Shown here in pieces: positions 16,898-26,125 of a stretch of 64,000 nucleotides of DNA (positions are counted from its first letter, which is position 1; each line of letters begins with the position of its first letter). The stretch covers positions 2,170,001-2,234,000 of the forward strand of contig NZ_CP088018.1 of NCBI RefSeq assembly GCF_021049265.1, written 5' to 3'. A program made the translations under genes and the position numbers. The notes under the pieces were generated by a model. That model did no database searches and was not told the origin of the DNA. It was given only the letters and a program-made list of their open reading frames with translations. The stretch comes from Ruania suaedae. GTDB taxonomy: Bacteria > Actinomycetota > Actinomycetes > Actinomycetales > Beutenbergiaceae.

Positions 16898-19800
16898 TCA
16901 TGCTTGTTCGTGTTCTCTAAGCACTCGCGCACCCAAGATCACTGCCTCAGCAGCCGCCCTGAGACGCGCGGCCTGCTGGTGCTCGACCTCATTGTGGTCA
17001 ACCCTTTCGAGACTGAACCAACAGTTTCGCAATCCCTCGGACGGCTCAGGTCGGCGCCAACCAACGGATCTCAAGCGTTCTGCCAGCACCGAGTCGAACG
17101 GCTGCTCGTAGGGCTTGCCGTCGCCGACCTCAACGAACAGGCCCTGGCCCGACACACCCTGCCACTGGATGTAGCCATTCCCGGCTTCGAAACCACCCAT
17201 GCTGCCTGCCTGAATATCGTTTCGCAAAATCGCAGCGAGTCGCTCGACTTCAACGGTCAGATCGTTCGTATCAGTGGCGTCGGACATTTCCGTTGCGGGC
17301 GCCGGATCAACTGGGACTTGCTCGCCCACCAGTGGCTCAGCGATGAGGTCGCGCACAGCTTCGAGCCGCGATCGCACCTGGGCGCCGAGACGCGCAATAC
17401 CGAACACTGCGGCGGTGCGGCGAAGCAATTCGTCGCCCCGATCGTCGTGAGGCTGCACGGCGGCGCGCATCGCGTTCGCGATCTCTTCGGGAGCGATCTC
17501 GTCCAACGTCCGGATACCCGTCGGATCGTAGCGGTAGCCTCGCCACGTGCCTGGGTCGAGGTCCTGCGGCCAGGCAAACGTGCCCAGGGAAGCACCCCTT
17601 CGAACCAGTCCAGCCGGGATCAGCCGGATAATGTCGTCCATCCTTGCCGCTCTCACCTTCGCTAGCCCGAATCGACGCGCAACGGTGCGCGCGAGGCGGC
17701 CGACCTCGATCGGACCCTCCGACTCGACGACGGCCACAACTTCATCCCGCACCTGTGCCACGGCGCGCCGCTCGGACAGCCTGTCCAAGACCTCGCGCGG
17801 GCCCACAGCATCGGTCGACGCCGGAACGAAACTCGTGCCGTCTGAGACTTGCGCGACTTCGCTGACCGGAGCCGGCGCCTCAGCATCCACAACACGGTGA
17901 GTCATGGCGGAATACCCGTTCGACCCAGCGTCGGCAGGTGGCTCGACCGGCGCCGTCCGCGCAGGGAGGTGTTCGGGAGCCTCAGGTTCCACCGTGTCCG
18001 AGGGGGCTGGTTCACGTGGTTCCACGGCCGCTGCCCGCTCATCGAGTATCTGCTCGGCGCGCTCCATCTCCGACAGAATGCTGGCGACGACCTCATCGCG
18101 GTTCTGGAGCCACATGGGCCACCAAATTCTGGCGATAGAGGGCCAACCCATCAGGTCTTCGAGCACGATGACGGGGAGCACGTCGCGATCGGAGACCGTC
18201 CAGCGCTGCTTCCAACTCTCACCGTCCAACAACACCGGCAGGAGCGGACGCGTCGGGTTGTCGGGGCGGGCGAGGACGAGGTCGAGCCGGAAGTTGGACA
18301 GGCCGACATCTGCCATCACGTGCAGACCCGCATCTCGCAGAGCGTCTGCGATCTCGTCGCGGTGCCGATCTCGGATCGCAGCCCGGTGTTCTGACACGGC
18401 TGGCTCTCCGCGCGAGTTCGCTGCCTGCGCGTCGATCAAGAACTCCTTGAGGTCCTTCGGCCCTTGGAAACTGGACCCAGAGACGTCGAGGTCGTTCGAT
18501 GCGGGATTGAAACTGCAGAACACCACATTCTTGCGGCGTGCTCGAGTCACAGCGACGTTGAGGCGGCGCTCGCCGCCGGCGTTGGACAGCGGGCCAAAGT
18601 TCGTCGGGACCTTGCCGTTCGACTGCTTGGAGAACGCGATCGAGAAGATCACGACATCCCGTTCATCGCCCTGCACTTGTTCCAGGGCCTTCACGAACAG
18701 GGCTTCTCCTCGTCCCATGACCGACTCGTCGAGGGCTTCGAGCACGCGCGCGTCCCCGGTGTCCTCGAGGAGGTCCTGAATGAGTTGACGCTGCTGCTCG
18801 TTGAACGTGACGATCCCGATCGAGGGAAGTGCCGACGAGCTGTTCACCAACTCCCGGACGTAGTCGACAATCTCGACGGCCTCGTAGGGGTTGGTGTTAA
18901 TTGTTGCCGTGATCGTGTCGGTCAGCCTGACCTTCTCGGCTCGGGCACGCAGGTACAAGCCCGACTCGAGCCCGCCGGGCCCACGGACGCGTCGGAACTC
19001 CAATCCGGTCTCGGCCGACAACAACGAGGGGGTCGGAAAGCTGCTGAGGTCGCCGCCGTAGTAGTGCCGATTGCTGAAGGCGATCAGTGCCTCGTCCTGG
19101 CTGCGGTAGTGCCAACTGAGTGTCAGGGTCGGTACCCGAGCGAGTTCGCACTCGCTCAGGATCGACTCCTGATCCTCCACGATCTCGTCCGCGTCGGGAT
19201 CGCCGACCTCCTCGTCGTCCACGGACGCTCCACCGACACGTCGGGAGGGTGGCATCTGCTTGCTGTCGCCAACCACGATGGCGGCACGCGCACGTCCAAG
19301 GGCTCCCACTGCTTCCGGCACGGTGATCTGAGACGCCTCGTCGAAGATTACGACGTCGAAGTCCATGACGCGAGGGCGGATGAGGTCGACGACTGAGGAC
19401 GGGCTGCCTAACACCAGAGGCGTGAGTTCCTGGACCGCTTCGCCGTGCTTGCTCAGGAGCGCACGAGTGCCGAGCTTGCGGTTGGTCTTCTCGAGTTCCC
19501 GCGCCAATGCTCCAGTCCGGGAGCCACGTCCATCTCCGCCACGACGAGACAGAAGTCGGGCGGGTCCGTCGGTCGTCCACTGCGTGCGGAGTTGGTCTTG
19601 GGCCGCGGCGTAGGAGTTGACGCGCCGATCGTGAGCAAGCGCGTCGAAGCGGTCGAGCCCCTTCGAGGACATCCGCTCGTGCAAGGAGGCCTGTGCCACG
19701 CCACGCGCCAGTGCCTCTTCAGCGCTGTCCGCAGGCAGCGCCCCCTCCAGAAGGCGCGCCCGTTCAGCGTGCAGGTCCGCGGCGCGCATCGGTTCCACTT

Positions 19801-22800
19801 TGCGCACGAGCGAGCACCAACGCTGCAGTGGCACAAGGCGTTCGAAGTCAACTGCCTGCCGCCATGCGTCAGCCGATCGGGCGGTTGCCTCGATGAGCGA
19901 AAGGTCACCGCGCCAGGCCGTCAGGTCATCGTCCTCGACGGCGAGGTGTGCGCACACGCTCCGCCACGCCCGCGAGAAGGCGGCAAGGGCTTCTGTTTGC
20001 CCGGCCAGGTGCCCGTCTAGAGCGAGCCCTACTACCCGTCGTGTCCACTCGTCACCGGATCGCAGGGCTCGGGTCGCGCCCATCAATTGTTCGAACCTCC
20101 CGCGTGCTGGACTCAGCGCCCCGGGAACGAACGGGTTGGCTGGGACTACACCTGCACCTGCGAGCCCTGGCACGTATGCGATGGTCGAACGCACTTCCTC
20201 GCTTACTCGCTGGACAGCAAGGAGATCGTGCAGGACAGCGCTGGCGTTGCTGGGGTCTAGCGGTGCCGTCGGCGGGGCCCATGGCGCAACCGAAGCGATG
20301 GCTGCCACCTGGCGCCGCTTGCGGCCGATCAGTCCCGAAGAAGTCGCTGTTTCGAACTGGGCCGCGATGCCGGCCAGGTCCTGTTGGAGGACTTCCGGAG
20401 GGAAGCCACGCAATCGCGGCGCCCACTCCTGGACCGTCCTCTCACACCCACTCACGCTCAATGCGGCTCGTTCCGGCCAGTCGGCTGCCAGGACCGCCTT
20501 CAGTTCCTCACCCACCGGCAGGGATGGTGCAGCGGCGGAGGCAAGGGCATCGAGCTGCCTCGGGTGGGTAGCAGCCGCGAGCGCATCGCTGAGCGGCCCG
20601 CTGAGAGCGCGCGCTCGTTCGTTGCTGTCGAGAATTGACCGCAGGTCCTCGCTCACAGCCTCGACGTCGAACGGGTCTCCGCGCCCAACTCCCGCGAACC
20701 GCCATGGATGGTCCGGACGCACCCCCGCCGGCACGGTCCAGCGCTGCAGGTCTTCGATCGCTTCCCGTAGCGCGTCGATGCGCTCTGGCTCGTGGGCGAC
20801 GGTCGAGGGCCGCAAGGGCAGGCGAGGCCCGTCCCCGAGGACGAGCAGTTCATCGTGTGCGCCGTACGCCGAGAGACCGGCCGCGTTCTTCTCGTGGAGC
20901 TGTTGCGGGTATTGCATCAACTCGAAGCGCGCGTTCTTAAGTTGCCGCTGGGCGCTCTGCATAGCGAGCGCGTCTGGGTTGACAGCTGCGGTGAGTGCCG
21001 CCTTCAACTGCGATCGGACTGCGTTCGCGTTGGAGCCCTCGTGGTGCAGGTTGAGGGAGAAGGGGGCAAGGCCGATGGACTCCAGCCGACGTTGCACCAC
21101 GGAGAGCGCTGTGGCCTTCTCGGCGACGAACAACACCCGTAGCCCCGACAGCAGGCACTCCGCCACCATGTTCGTGATCGTTTGTGACTTACCGGTACCC
21201 GGTGGCCCCTGCAGGACGAACGTCCGACCCTCTCGCGCCCAGGCCACGGCGCGCTTCTGAGTAGAGTCCGCCGGAATCGGCGTCTCGAGCTTCTCAAGCT
21301 CCTCTTCGATCGTATTCTGCGGGGCTGAAGTCTCGGACGGGGCGGCTGGATCCTCGAACGCTTCCGTGGGGGTGTGCACCAGATGCTGCACGAGGGGTCG
21401 TTCGAAGTAGTGCTCGGCGTTCGCGTTGAGGTCCTGCCACATCCGGAACGCAGCCAGGTCGAGCGTGGCGAGCTTGGCTTCGCCGACTACCTCGAGATCG
21501 AGGCCACGTTCGGCGATAGCCGTGCGCACCTCCGCCAGTACTCCGTCGACGTCGACGCCGGCGCGGTCGGCCTGCGGTTCTGCGAGTCCTTGGATGACCA
21601 AGCCGTGTTCGCGACGCAACCACTCGATGAGAGCGGCGTTGGGCGTCGTCTGCTGCGTGGCGTCGAGCGAGAGAACAATCTCCTGGCGTCCGCGCGCCAC
21701 GGCGATGTTGACCGGAACGAGAATCATGGGCGCTTCGGCATAGGCGTCAGGCTTGTGCCGCCATCGCAGGAGCCCGAGGCAGAGGAAGAGCGGATTCATG
21801 CCGCGCTCCTCACGTGCTGTCTTCGCCCGGTGGGCCATCGAGCGAATCTCGCGGACAAAACTGGCATGGCTCGCGGGGTCGATCCTTCCCTTCACTGTTT
21901 TCGATCGTTGAACGTAGAGTTGCCGGTCCTTCATCCGGTCAAGCAGATCCTCGGAACTCTCGGAGCCGTGGGCCCGCAGGAGTTCGAGCGCGTTGCGGAC
22001 ATCTCTGGCGTGCCAGAGCTCCGGAACGTCCCACCCGCTACGAAGGGAGAACGCCACGTCTTGATGGAGCCGATCCTCCAGCGTGCCGAGGCCTTCCTCG
22101 GGAATGACGATCGGTTGGACGCGAGCGCTCGTGCCCAAGTTGAGCAGAGCGTTGGTGGCGTTCAGGCTGAAGAGCGAGGACTTCCATGTGCGATACCTCG
22201 CGGGGTGGCTGTCGATGCGCCGTTCGCCTGACAGCTGCTGATCCGATTCGGTCTCGACTCGGAGGACGCCGTCGGCCTCGCCCGGCCGATATTCGATGAT
22301 CTCGGTGACACCGTCGGAGCGATGCGTAACCGCTGGCAGTGGCGAAACGCCGTCCTTTCTCGCGGCAACGACGTCGATCAAGGAAACGAACGTGTCGGGA
22401 AGAGCCTCGGCGAGATTGTTGCGAGCAACCACGCCCGCACGTTCCGCTGAAATATCAGTTCCCACAGTCAAGGCGGTCGTCTCGATGACCCCGAGCCAGC
22501 CGCCATCAATGAGTCGGCCGACCTGGCTCGAGTCTTCGATCACCGGAGTGTTCGGGTACCACTCTGCGACCGGGCCAGCGGACGCGAAGGGATCGCGCCG
22601 CCAATAGCCGATGAAGATGTGCCCGTGCACGAGCACAAGGACCGGGTGAAGTCCCACTTGCTCGATCACAGCGGCCATGAGGACAGTGGTGTCCATACAC
22701 GTACCAAGACCACCCCTGGCGACGTCGCCATGGTCCCTGATGCGTTGGCCAGACGACCGATAGTCCCACTCGGGAGGGGGCTCAGAGTAGGCGATCTGCC

Positions 22801-23824
22801 GCTCCGCGAGAGTGCGGTAGATCGCGTACACCGTCGCATCGACACGCGCCTGCGCCTTACCGGGGTCAGGACTCTGGAAGGCGTGGAAGCCCGGATCGCC
22901 CGTCTCCTTACCGAGTCGAACCGCCACCTCGCGCGCGACGACGGCAACCTCCGGATGATTGGGGCGCACAAAAGATGCGAGCAATGCCCTCGCTAGCGTG
23001 TCGGACGATCTACCGGGCCGCGGATCGCCGTCCCAGAACCACAGGTCGCGTGGTTGCACGTCAATGGCAGTGTGATGCCGTGCCAACACCCGCCCACTGG
23101 CCGCATCCTCGAGGACGAAGTGACACTCTGCAGTGGCTCGCTCCCCAATCTGCGACATGACTCGGGGCGACAACGGAATATGAACGCTCGACCACGCCTC
23201 GCGGCCACTATCCAGCGGCCCATCGAAGAGGGTCCGATCACCGAAGACCACGTCGGCGTCTCGGACGCTAATGGTCAAGCGGGCGTGATCGAGCGGCTCC
23301 GACACATCGGCAGTGATCTCACTGATCTGCGATATCTTGGCGGCCGAAGAAGCCCACGACCACGAATCACTCACCACCGCGCTGAGATGCGCTGCGATCG
23401 TCGTAGCGTCTAGTGGTTCCAGCCCTTCGTCGGGCGCGCTCGATGCTTGTGGTTGCCCTTCCCAGTACTCAAGGGCACCTCGCATGAGCTCGAGGGTCTG
23501 GGCACGATCGGCGTCCGTGGAAAGCGACGCGACATCCACAACAATCTCCGCCTCGCCTTCCACCCAGGAAGCACGAACGTCGCGCACAAAGGGAAGGTCC
23601 CTGGTCACCGCGTCACCCACGAACGGCACGATGCGCAACTCAGTTCCCTCTGCAACGGCGAAGCCAGTCGTTCGCTCCGCCACCTTGACTGCCACCTTGG
23701 CCCCAGGCTCCTCAGGAGCAATCTCCGCCCTAGCACCGACCGCTGCCTCGAATGCCTCAAGGACTTGCTGACCAGCCGGGTGGAGGCCCAACGCCAAGTC
23801 GTCGGGGCCAAGATCGTCGTTCAT
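16898..23824 (-). CDS. DUF4011-helicase-Vsr-like-DUF3320 giant protein (Hhe-like)
   Basis: A 2308-residue protein. A transglutaminase-like segment lies near residues 370-410 (GTCMDTTVLMAAVIEQVG then GHIFIGYW, with candidate Cys and His). The DUF4011 signature follows at ~541-565 (RTWKSSLFSLNATNALLNLG). The SF1 helicase has motif I QGPPGTGKSQT at ~867, motif II FDEASQITVPEA at ~1490, motif III-like WHYRSQDEALIAFS, and late motifs VQGDERDVVIFS (~1715) and NVAVTRARR. A Vsr/MTES-type endonuclease-like domain lies at ~1815-1900 and DUF3320 at ~2010-2100. This matches the single-protein defence type made of helicase, DUF4011 and Vsr-like nuclease (Hhe). ATG 23824 has GAGGAGA upstream. The UvrD-like gene lies 84 bases upstream in the same direction. 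Confidence 0.88.
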   Translation of the reverse strand: MNDDLGPDDLALGLHPAGQQVLEAFEAAVGARAEIAPEEPGAKVAVKVAERTTGFAVAEGTELRIVPFVGDAVTRDLPFVRDVRASWVEGEAEIVVDVASLSTDADRAQTLELMRGALEYWEGQPQASSAPDEGLEPLDATTIAAHLSAVVSDSWSWASSAAKISQISEITADVSEPLDHARLTISVRDADVVFGDRTLFDGPLDSGREAWSSVHIPLSPRVMSQIGERATAECHFVLEDAASGRVLARHHTAIDVQPRDLWFWDGDPRPGRSSDTLARALLASFVRPNHPEVAVVAREVAVRLGKETGDPGFHAFQSPDPGKAQARVDATVYAIYRTLAERQIAYSEPPPEWDYRSSGQRIRDHGDVARGGLGTCMDTTVLMAAVIEQVGLHPVLVLVHGHIFIGYWRRDPFASAGPVAEWYPNTPVIEDSSQVGRLIDGGWLGVIETTALTVGTDISAERAGVVARNNLAEALPDTFVSLIDVVAARKDGVSPLPAVTHRSDGVTEIIEYRPGEADGVLRVETESDQQLSGERRIDSHPARYRTWKSSLFSLNATNALLNLGTSARVQPIVIPEEGLGTLEDRLHQDVAFSLRSGWDVPELWHARDVRNALELLRAHGSESSEDLLDRMKDRQLYVQRSKTVKGRIDPASHASFVREIRSMAHRAKTAREERGMNPLFLCLGLLRWRHKPDAYAEAPMILVPVNIAVARGRQEIVLSLDATQQTTPNAALIEWLRREHGLVIQGLAEPQADRAGVDVDGVLAEVRTAIAERGLDLEVVGEAKLATLDLAAFRMWQDLNANAEHYFERPLVQHLVHTPTEAFEDPAAPSETSAPQNTIEEELEKLETPIPADSTQKRAVAWAREGRTFVLQGPPGTGKSQTITNMVAECLLSGLRVLFVAEKATALSVVQRRLESIGLAPFSLNLHHEGSNANAVRSQLKAALTAAVNPDALAMQSAQRQLKNARFELMQYPQQLHEKNAAGLSAYGAHDELLVLGDGPRLPLRPSTVAHEPERIDALREAIEDLQRWTVPAGVRPDHPWRFAGVGRGDPFDVEAVSEDLRSILDSNERARALSGPLSDALAAATHPRQLDALASAAAPSLPVGEELKAVLAADWPERAALSVSGCERTVQEWAPRLRGFPPEVLQQDLAGIAAQFETATSSGLIGRKRRQVAAIASVAPWAPPTAPLDPSNASAVLHDLLAVQRVSEEVRSTIAYVPGLAGAGVVPANPFVPGALSPARGRFEQLMGATRALRSGDEWTRRVVGLALDGHLAGQTEALAAFSRAWRSVCAHLAVEDDDLTAWRGDLSLIEATARSADAWRQAVDFERLVPLQRWCSLVRKVEPMRAADLHAERARLLEGALPADSAEEALARGVAQASLHERMSSKGLDRFDALAHDRRVNSYAAAQDQLRTQWTTDGPARLLSRRGGDGRGSRTGALARELEKTNRKLGTRALLSKHGEAVQELTPLVLGSPSSVVDLIRPRVMDFDVVIFDEASQITVPEAVGALGRARAAIVVGDSKQMPPSRRVGGASVDDEEVGDPDADEIVEDQESILSECELARVPTLTLSWHYRSQDEALIAFSNRHYYGGDLSSFPTPSLLSAETGLEFRRVRGPGGLESGLYLRARAEKVRLTDTITATINTNPYEAVEIVDYVRELVNSSSALPSIGIVTFNEQQRQLIQDLLEDTGDARVLEALDESVMGRGEALFVKALEQVQGDERDVVIFSIAFSKQSNGKVPTNFGPLSNAGGERRLNVAVTRARRKNVVFCSFNPASNDLDVSGSSFQGPKDLKEFLIDAQAANSRGEPAVSEHRAAIRDRHRDEIADALRDAGLHVMADVGLSNFRLDLVLARPDNPTRPLLPVLLDGESWKQRWTVSDRDVLPVIVLEDLMGWPSIARIWWPMWLQNRDEVVASILSEMERAEQILDERAAAVEPREPAPSDTVEPEAPEHLPARTAPVEPPADAGSNGYSAMTHRVVDAEAPAPVSEVAQVSDGTSFVPASTDAVGPREVLDRLSERRAVAQVRDEVVAVVESEGPIEVGRLARTVARRFGLAKVRAARMDDIIRLIPAGLVRRGASLGTFAWPQDLDPGTWRGYRYDPTGIRTLDEIAPEEIANAMRAAVQPHDDRGDELLRRTAAVFGIARLGAQVRSRLEAVRDLIAEPLVGEQVPVDPAPATEMSDATDTNDLTVEVERLAAILRNDIQAGSMGGFEAGNGYIQWQGVSGQGLFVEVGDGKPYEQPFDSVLAERLRSVGWRRPEPSEGLRNCWFSLERVDHNEVEHQQAARLRAAAEAVILGARVLREHEQA

Positions 23825-23908
23825 TGATGTCTCCTCGTCAGGACGGCGAGCCAGATCACCACTGCGGCCGCGTCCCGCCCATGATGACAGTCGCCTCCGA
23901 CACGTCCG

Positions 23909-26125
23909 TCACCCGGCGGGTAGCAGGTCGCTGCGCTCGCCTCGCCACATCACCACCAACTCGTCACGCGCTCTAGTCGCGGCCACGTAGAGCAGCGACC
24001 GGTCCCGAAGGAGTGCGTCCGCGCGATCCTGCTCAGGCAGTCCTTCGGAGTACGTTGCCGATGGCTCCGAACCAGCCTCAATACCGAACAGCACCGCACG
24101 AGAGAACTCCATCCCCTTCGAGCGATGCATGGTCATCACCGAGACCTTCCCCGGCGCGAGGTCCGCGTTCGAAGCGATAAACCGCGCTTCGATCCCACGC
24201 TCGGCCAAGGCCCGCTGCACCGACTCCCCCACTCCCTTGCCGTACACCAGTACACCGATGGTCTCCGGGGAATCCACCACCTCTAGCCACTCTGCCAACA
24301 CCTGAGCGAGCCGCTCGTACTCCTCGACGAGCCCCTCCGTCGCAACGAGCTCAGGCTCCGGGCCGCGTCGGGCTGCCCGGTATCCGGCCGCTCCCGCCGG
24401 TTCCGCATCGAGGTCCATGAACGCCGAGTCATCCCCGAGCACCTGCACCGCGAACTGCAGATTCTGGTGCGTCGTCCGGTAGTTCAACGTCAAGCGGCGC
24501 GACCGTCCCCGGATATTGATTCCGTACTTCGACAGCACAATCTTTTGACCGTAGATCCGCTGGTGGGAGTCCTCCGCCAAGAAGAGGTCATTCGGCCCGG
24601 CCTCAGCCAGCGCTCGCATCAACAGCAGTCGCGACGGTGTCAGGTCCTGCGCCTCGTCCACAAGGACGTGGTCGGCCACCCGCTGCGCCCCGCCTTGGTT
24701 GAGGTAGGACACGGCGATCATCGCCTTTTCGTCAAAGTCGGCGCTGCCGACCGCCGCTGACGAGGCACGGTAAGCCTCGAACACCGACCACACGGCGTTG
24801 CGCCGTGCCCGATCCAGCGGGACCTTCCGCCCCGGGCGGCGCACTCGCAGGTACTCGCCACGTTCGCGGATACGGTTCGGCAGCACGACCGTGTTGTACT
24901 CGGCCTCCAGGAAAGTGACACTGCGCAACTCGGTCGGCAGGGCCTCCCCCATGCCGGAGACAGCCTCGTGCCATCGCGTCGAGGGCGTCACCTCCTGCAC
25001 CTTGACCGTCCTGGGCCCGAGCACGGAGGCAACGGCACCCTCGGACCCCTCCCTCCCGCCCAGGGCGTCACCGGCCTCACGAACCAACTGGTATGCGATC
25101 TGATCGACCCCGGCAACGAAGATGCCCGGCTGTCCGAGTCGATCCGCCATCGGGAGCGAAGCATCCAGCAACTGCAGTTGGGAACGCAGCGCCTCAGCCA
25201 AGGTCCGGTTGTAGGTCGTCAGCACGATCCGGGCGTTCGGGTTCTGCCGAGCGAGGTGCCGCGCACGATGCAGCAGGACGACGGTCTTGCCGGTCCCGGC
25301 CCCTCCGGAGAGTCGGAAGGATCCATTTCGTGACTTCTCGGCGTACTGGCGTTGCTCCGGGTGGAGAAACACCCGCCAGGCCGCGAAGTCATCGCTTTCG
25401 ATCACCTCGCGGAGTTCTTCCTGGTCACCGATGAACGCGAACTCTGCCCGGGCTGCCGGGTGCTGGAGCGCTTCGATGAGCGCCTCACCGGTGTCGTCCT
25501 CGGAGATGTCACGCCGCGTGGTACTGATCTGCAGCGACTCCCGCACGCCGTCGATCCCCTTGCCGAACGCCAGGTCCAGCAACGCCAGGCCCTGCCAATT
25601 CGGGATCGTCTGCACGAACTCCTCGAGCGTGTCCTCGTCCGCGATCGTCACCACTTGCTCCGCGACCTGGGCGTCGATGCCGAGCTCACGTAGGTCCTCG
25701 ACGGAGATCCCTTGGGTCTCGAGCAGCGGGTAGGCGGTCGTGTCGATGTCATCCGGCCTCGGCCTCGGCGCCGCTACGGGTGCCACGGGAGCGACCGGCG
25801 GGGTCGCAGTGAGCTCAGGAATCCCGTTCAGGGGGTTGATGCGGATGGCGACCGTCTTCGCCACCTCGATCGCCTCATCGTGAGGGTGCACCCCAAGGTA
25901 GATGTAACTGTTCGCCGCGTCTCCCACCTTGATCAGCACGGCACGCCAGAAGTCGGAGACACGGCCGGTGCGCGCCCGCGGGTCGACGCTGCCGTTGATG
26001 GGCTCCACATGGAGACCGGGCAGCGTGTCGTCGTCCTGCAACTTCTCGAGGAAGTCATAGGCTGCCCGCCTCACCGAACCGTCAAGCCTGATCCTCTGCC
26101 TCGGCCCATGAATGATCTGCGGCAT
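23909..26125 (-). CDS. UvrD/Rep-like SF1 helicase with toxin-like N-terminal domain
   Basis: A 738-residue protein. The first ~100 residues (FLEKLQDDDTLPGLHVEPIN, then DFWRAVLIKVGDAANSYIYLG) resemble a RelE/ParE-like fold, as found in front of some UvrD-family defence helicases. Helicase motifs: SGGAGTGKTVV near residues 272-282, VDEAQDLTPSR near 486-496, LNYRTTHQN, MTMHRSKGMEFS, and AATRARDELVVMW near the C-terminus. The ATG overlaps the stop of the giant DUF1998 helicase by one base (TGATG), so the two are coupled. It probably unwinds DNA ends or intermediates made by its partners. The RelE-like call comes from pattern only. Confidence 0.88.
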   Translation of the reverse strand: MPQIIHGPRQRIRLDGSVRRAAYDFLEKLQDDDTLPGLHVEPINGSVDPRARTGRVSDFWRAVLIKVGDAANSYIYLGVHPHDEAIEVAKTVAIRINPLNGIPELTATPPVAPVAPVAAPRPRPDDIDTTAYPLLETQGISVEDLRELGIDAQVAEQVVTIADEDTLEEFVQTIPNWQGLALLDLAFGKGIDGVRESLQISTTRRDISEDDTGEALIEALQHPAARAEFAFIGDQEELREVIESDDFAAWRVFLHPEQRQYAEKSRNGSFRLSGGAGTGKTVVLLHRARHLARQNPNARIVLTTYNRTLAEALRSQLQLLDASLPMADRLGQPGIFVAGVDQIAYQLVREAGDALGGREGSEGAVASVLGPRTVKVQEVTPSTRWHEAVSGMGEALPTELRSVTFLEAEYNTVVLPNRIRERGEYLRVRRPGRKVPLDRARRNAVWSVFEAYRASSAAVGSADFDEKAMIAVSYLNQGGAQRVADHVLVDEAQDLTPSRLLLMRALAEAGPNDLFLAEDSHQRIYGQKIVLSKYGINIRGRSRRLTLNYRTTHQNLQFAVQVLGDDSAFMDLDAEPAGAAGYRAARRGPEPELVATEGLVEEYERLAQVLAEWLEVVDSPETIGVLVYGKGVGESVQRALAERGIEARFIASNADLAPGKVSVMTMHRSKGMEFSRAVLFGIEAGSEPSATYSEGLPEQDRADALLRDRSLLYVAATRARDELVVMWRGERSDLLPAG

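Noticed and set aside
18464-19396. A 310-codon plus-strand frame within the giant DUF4011 gene
   Set aside because: It is opposite the SF1 helicase motifs DEASQ and NVAVTRARR, and has no family resemblance.
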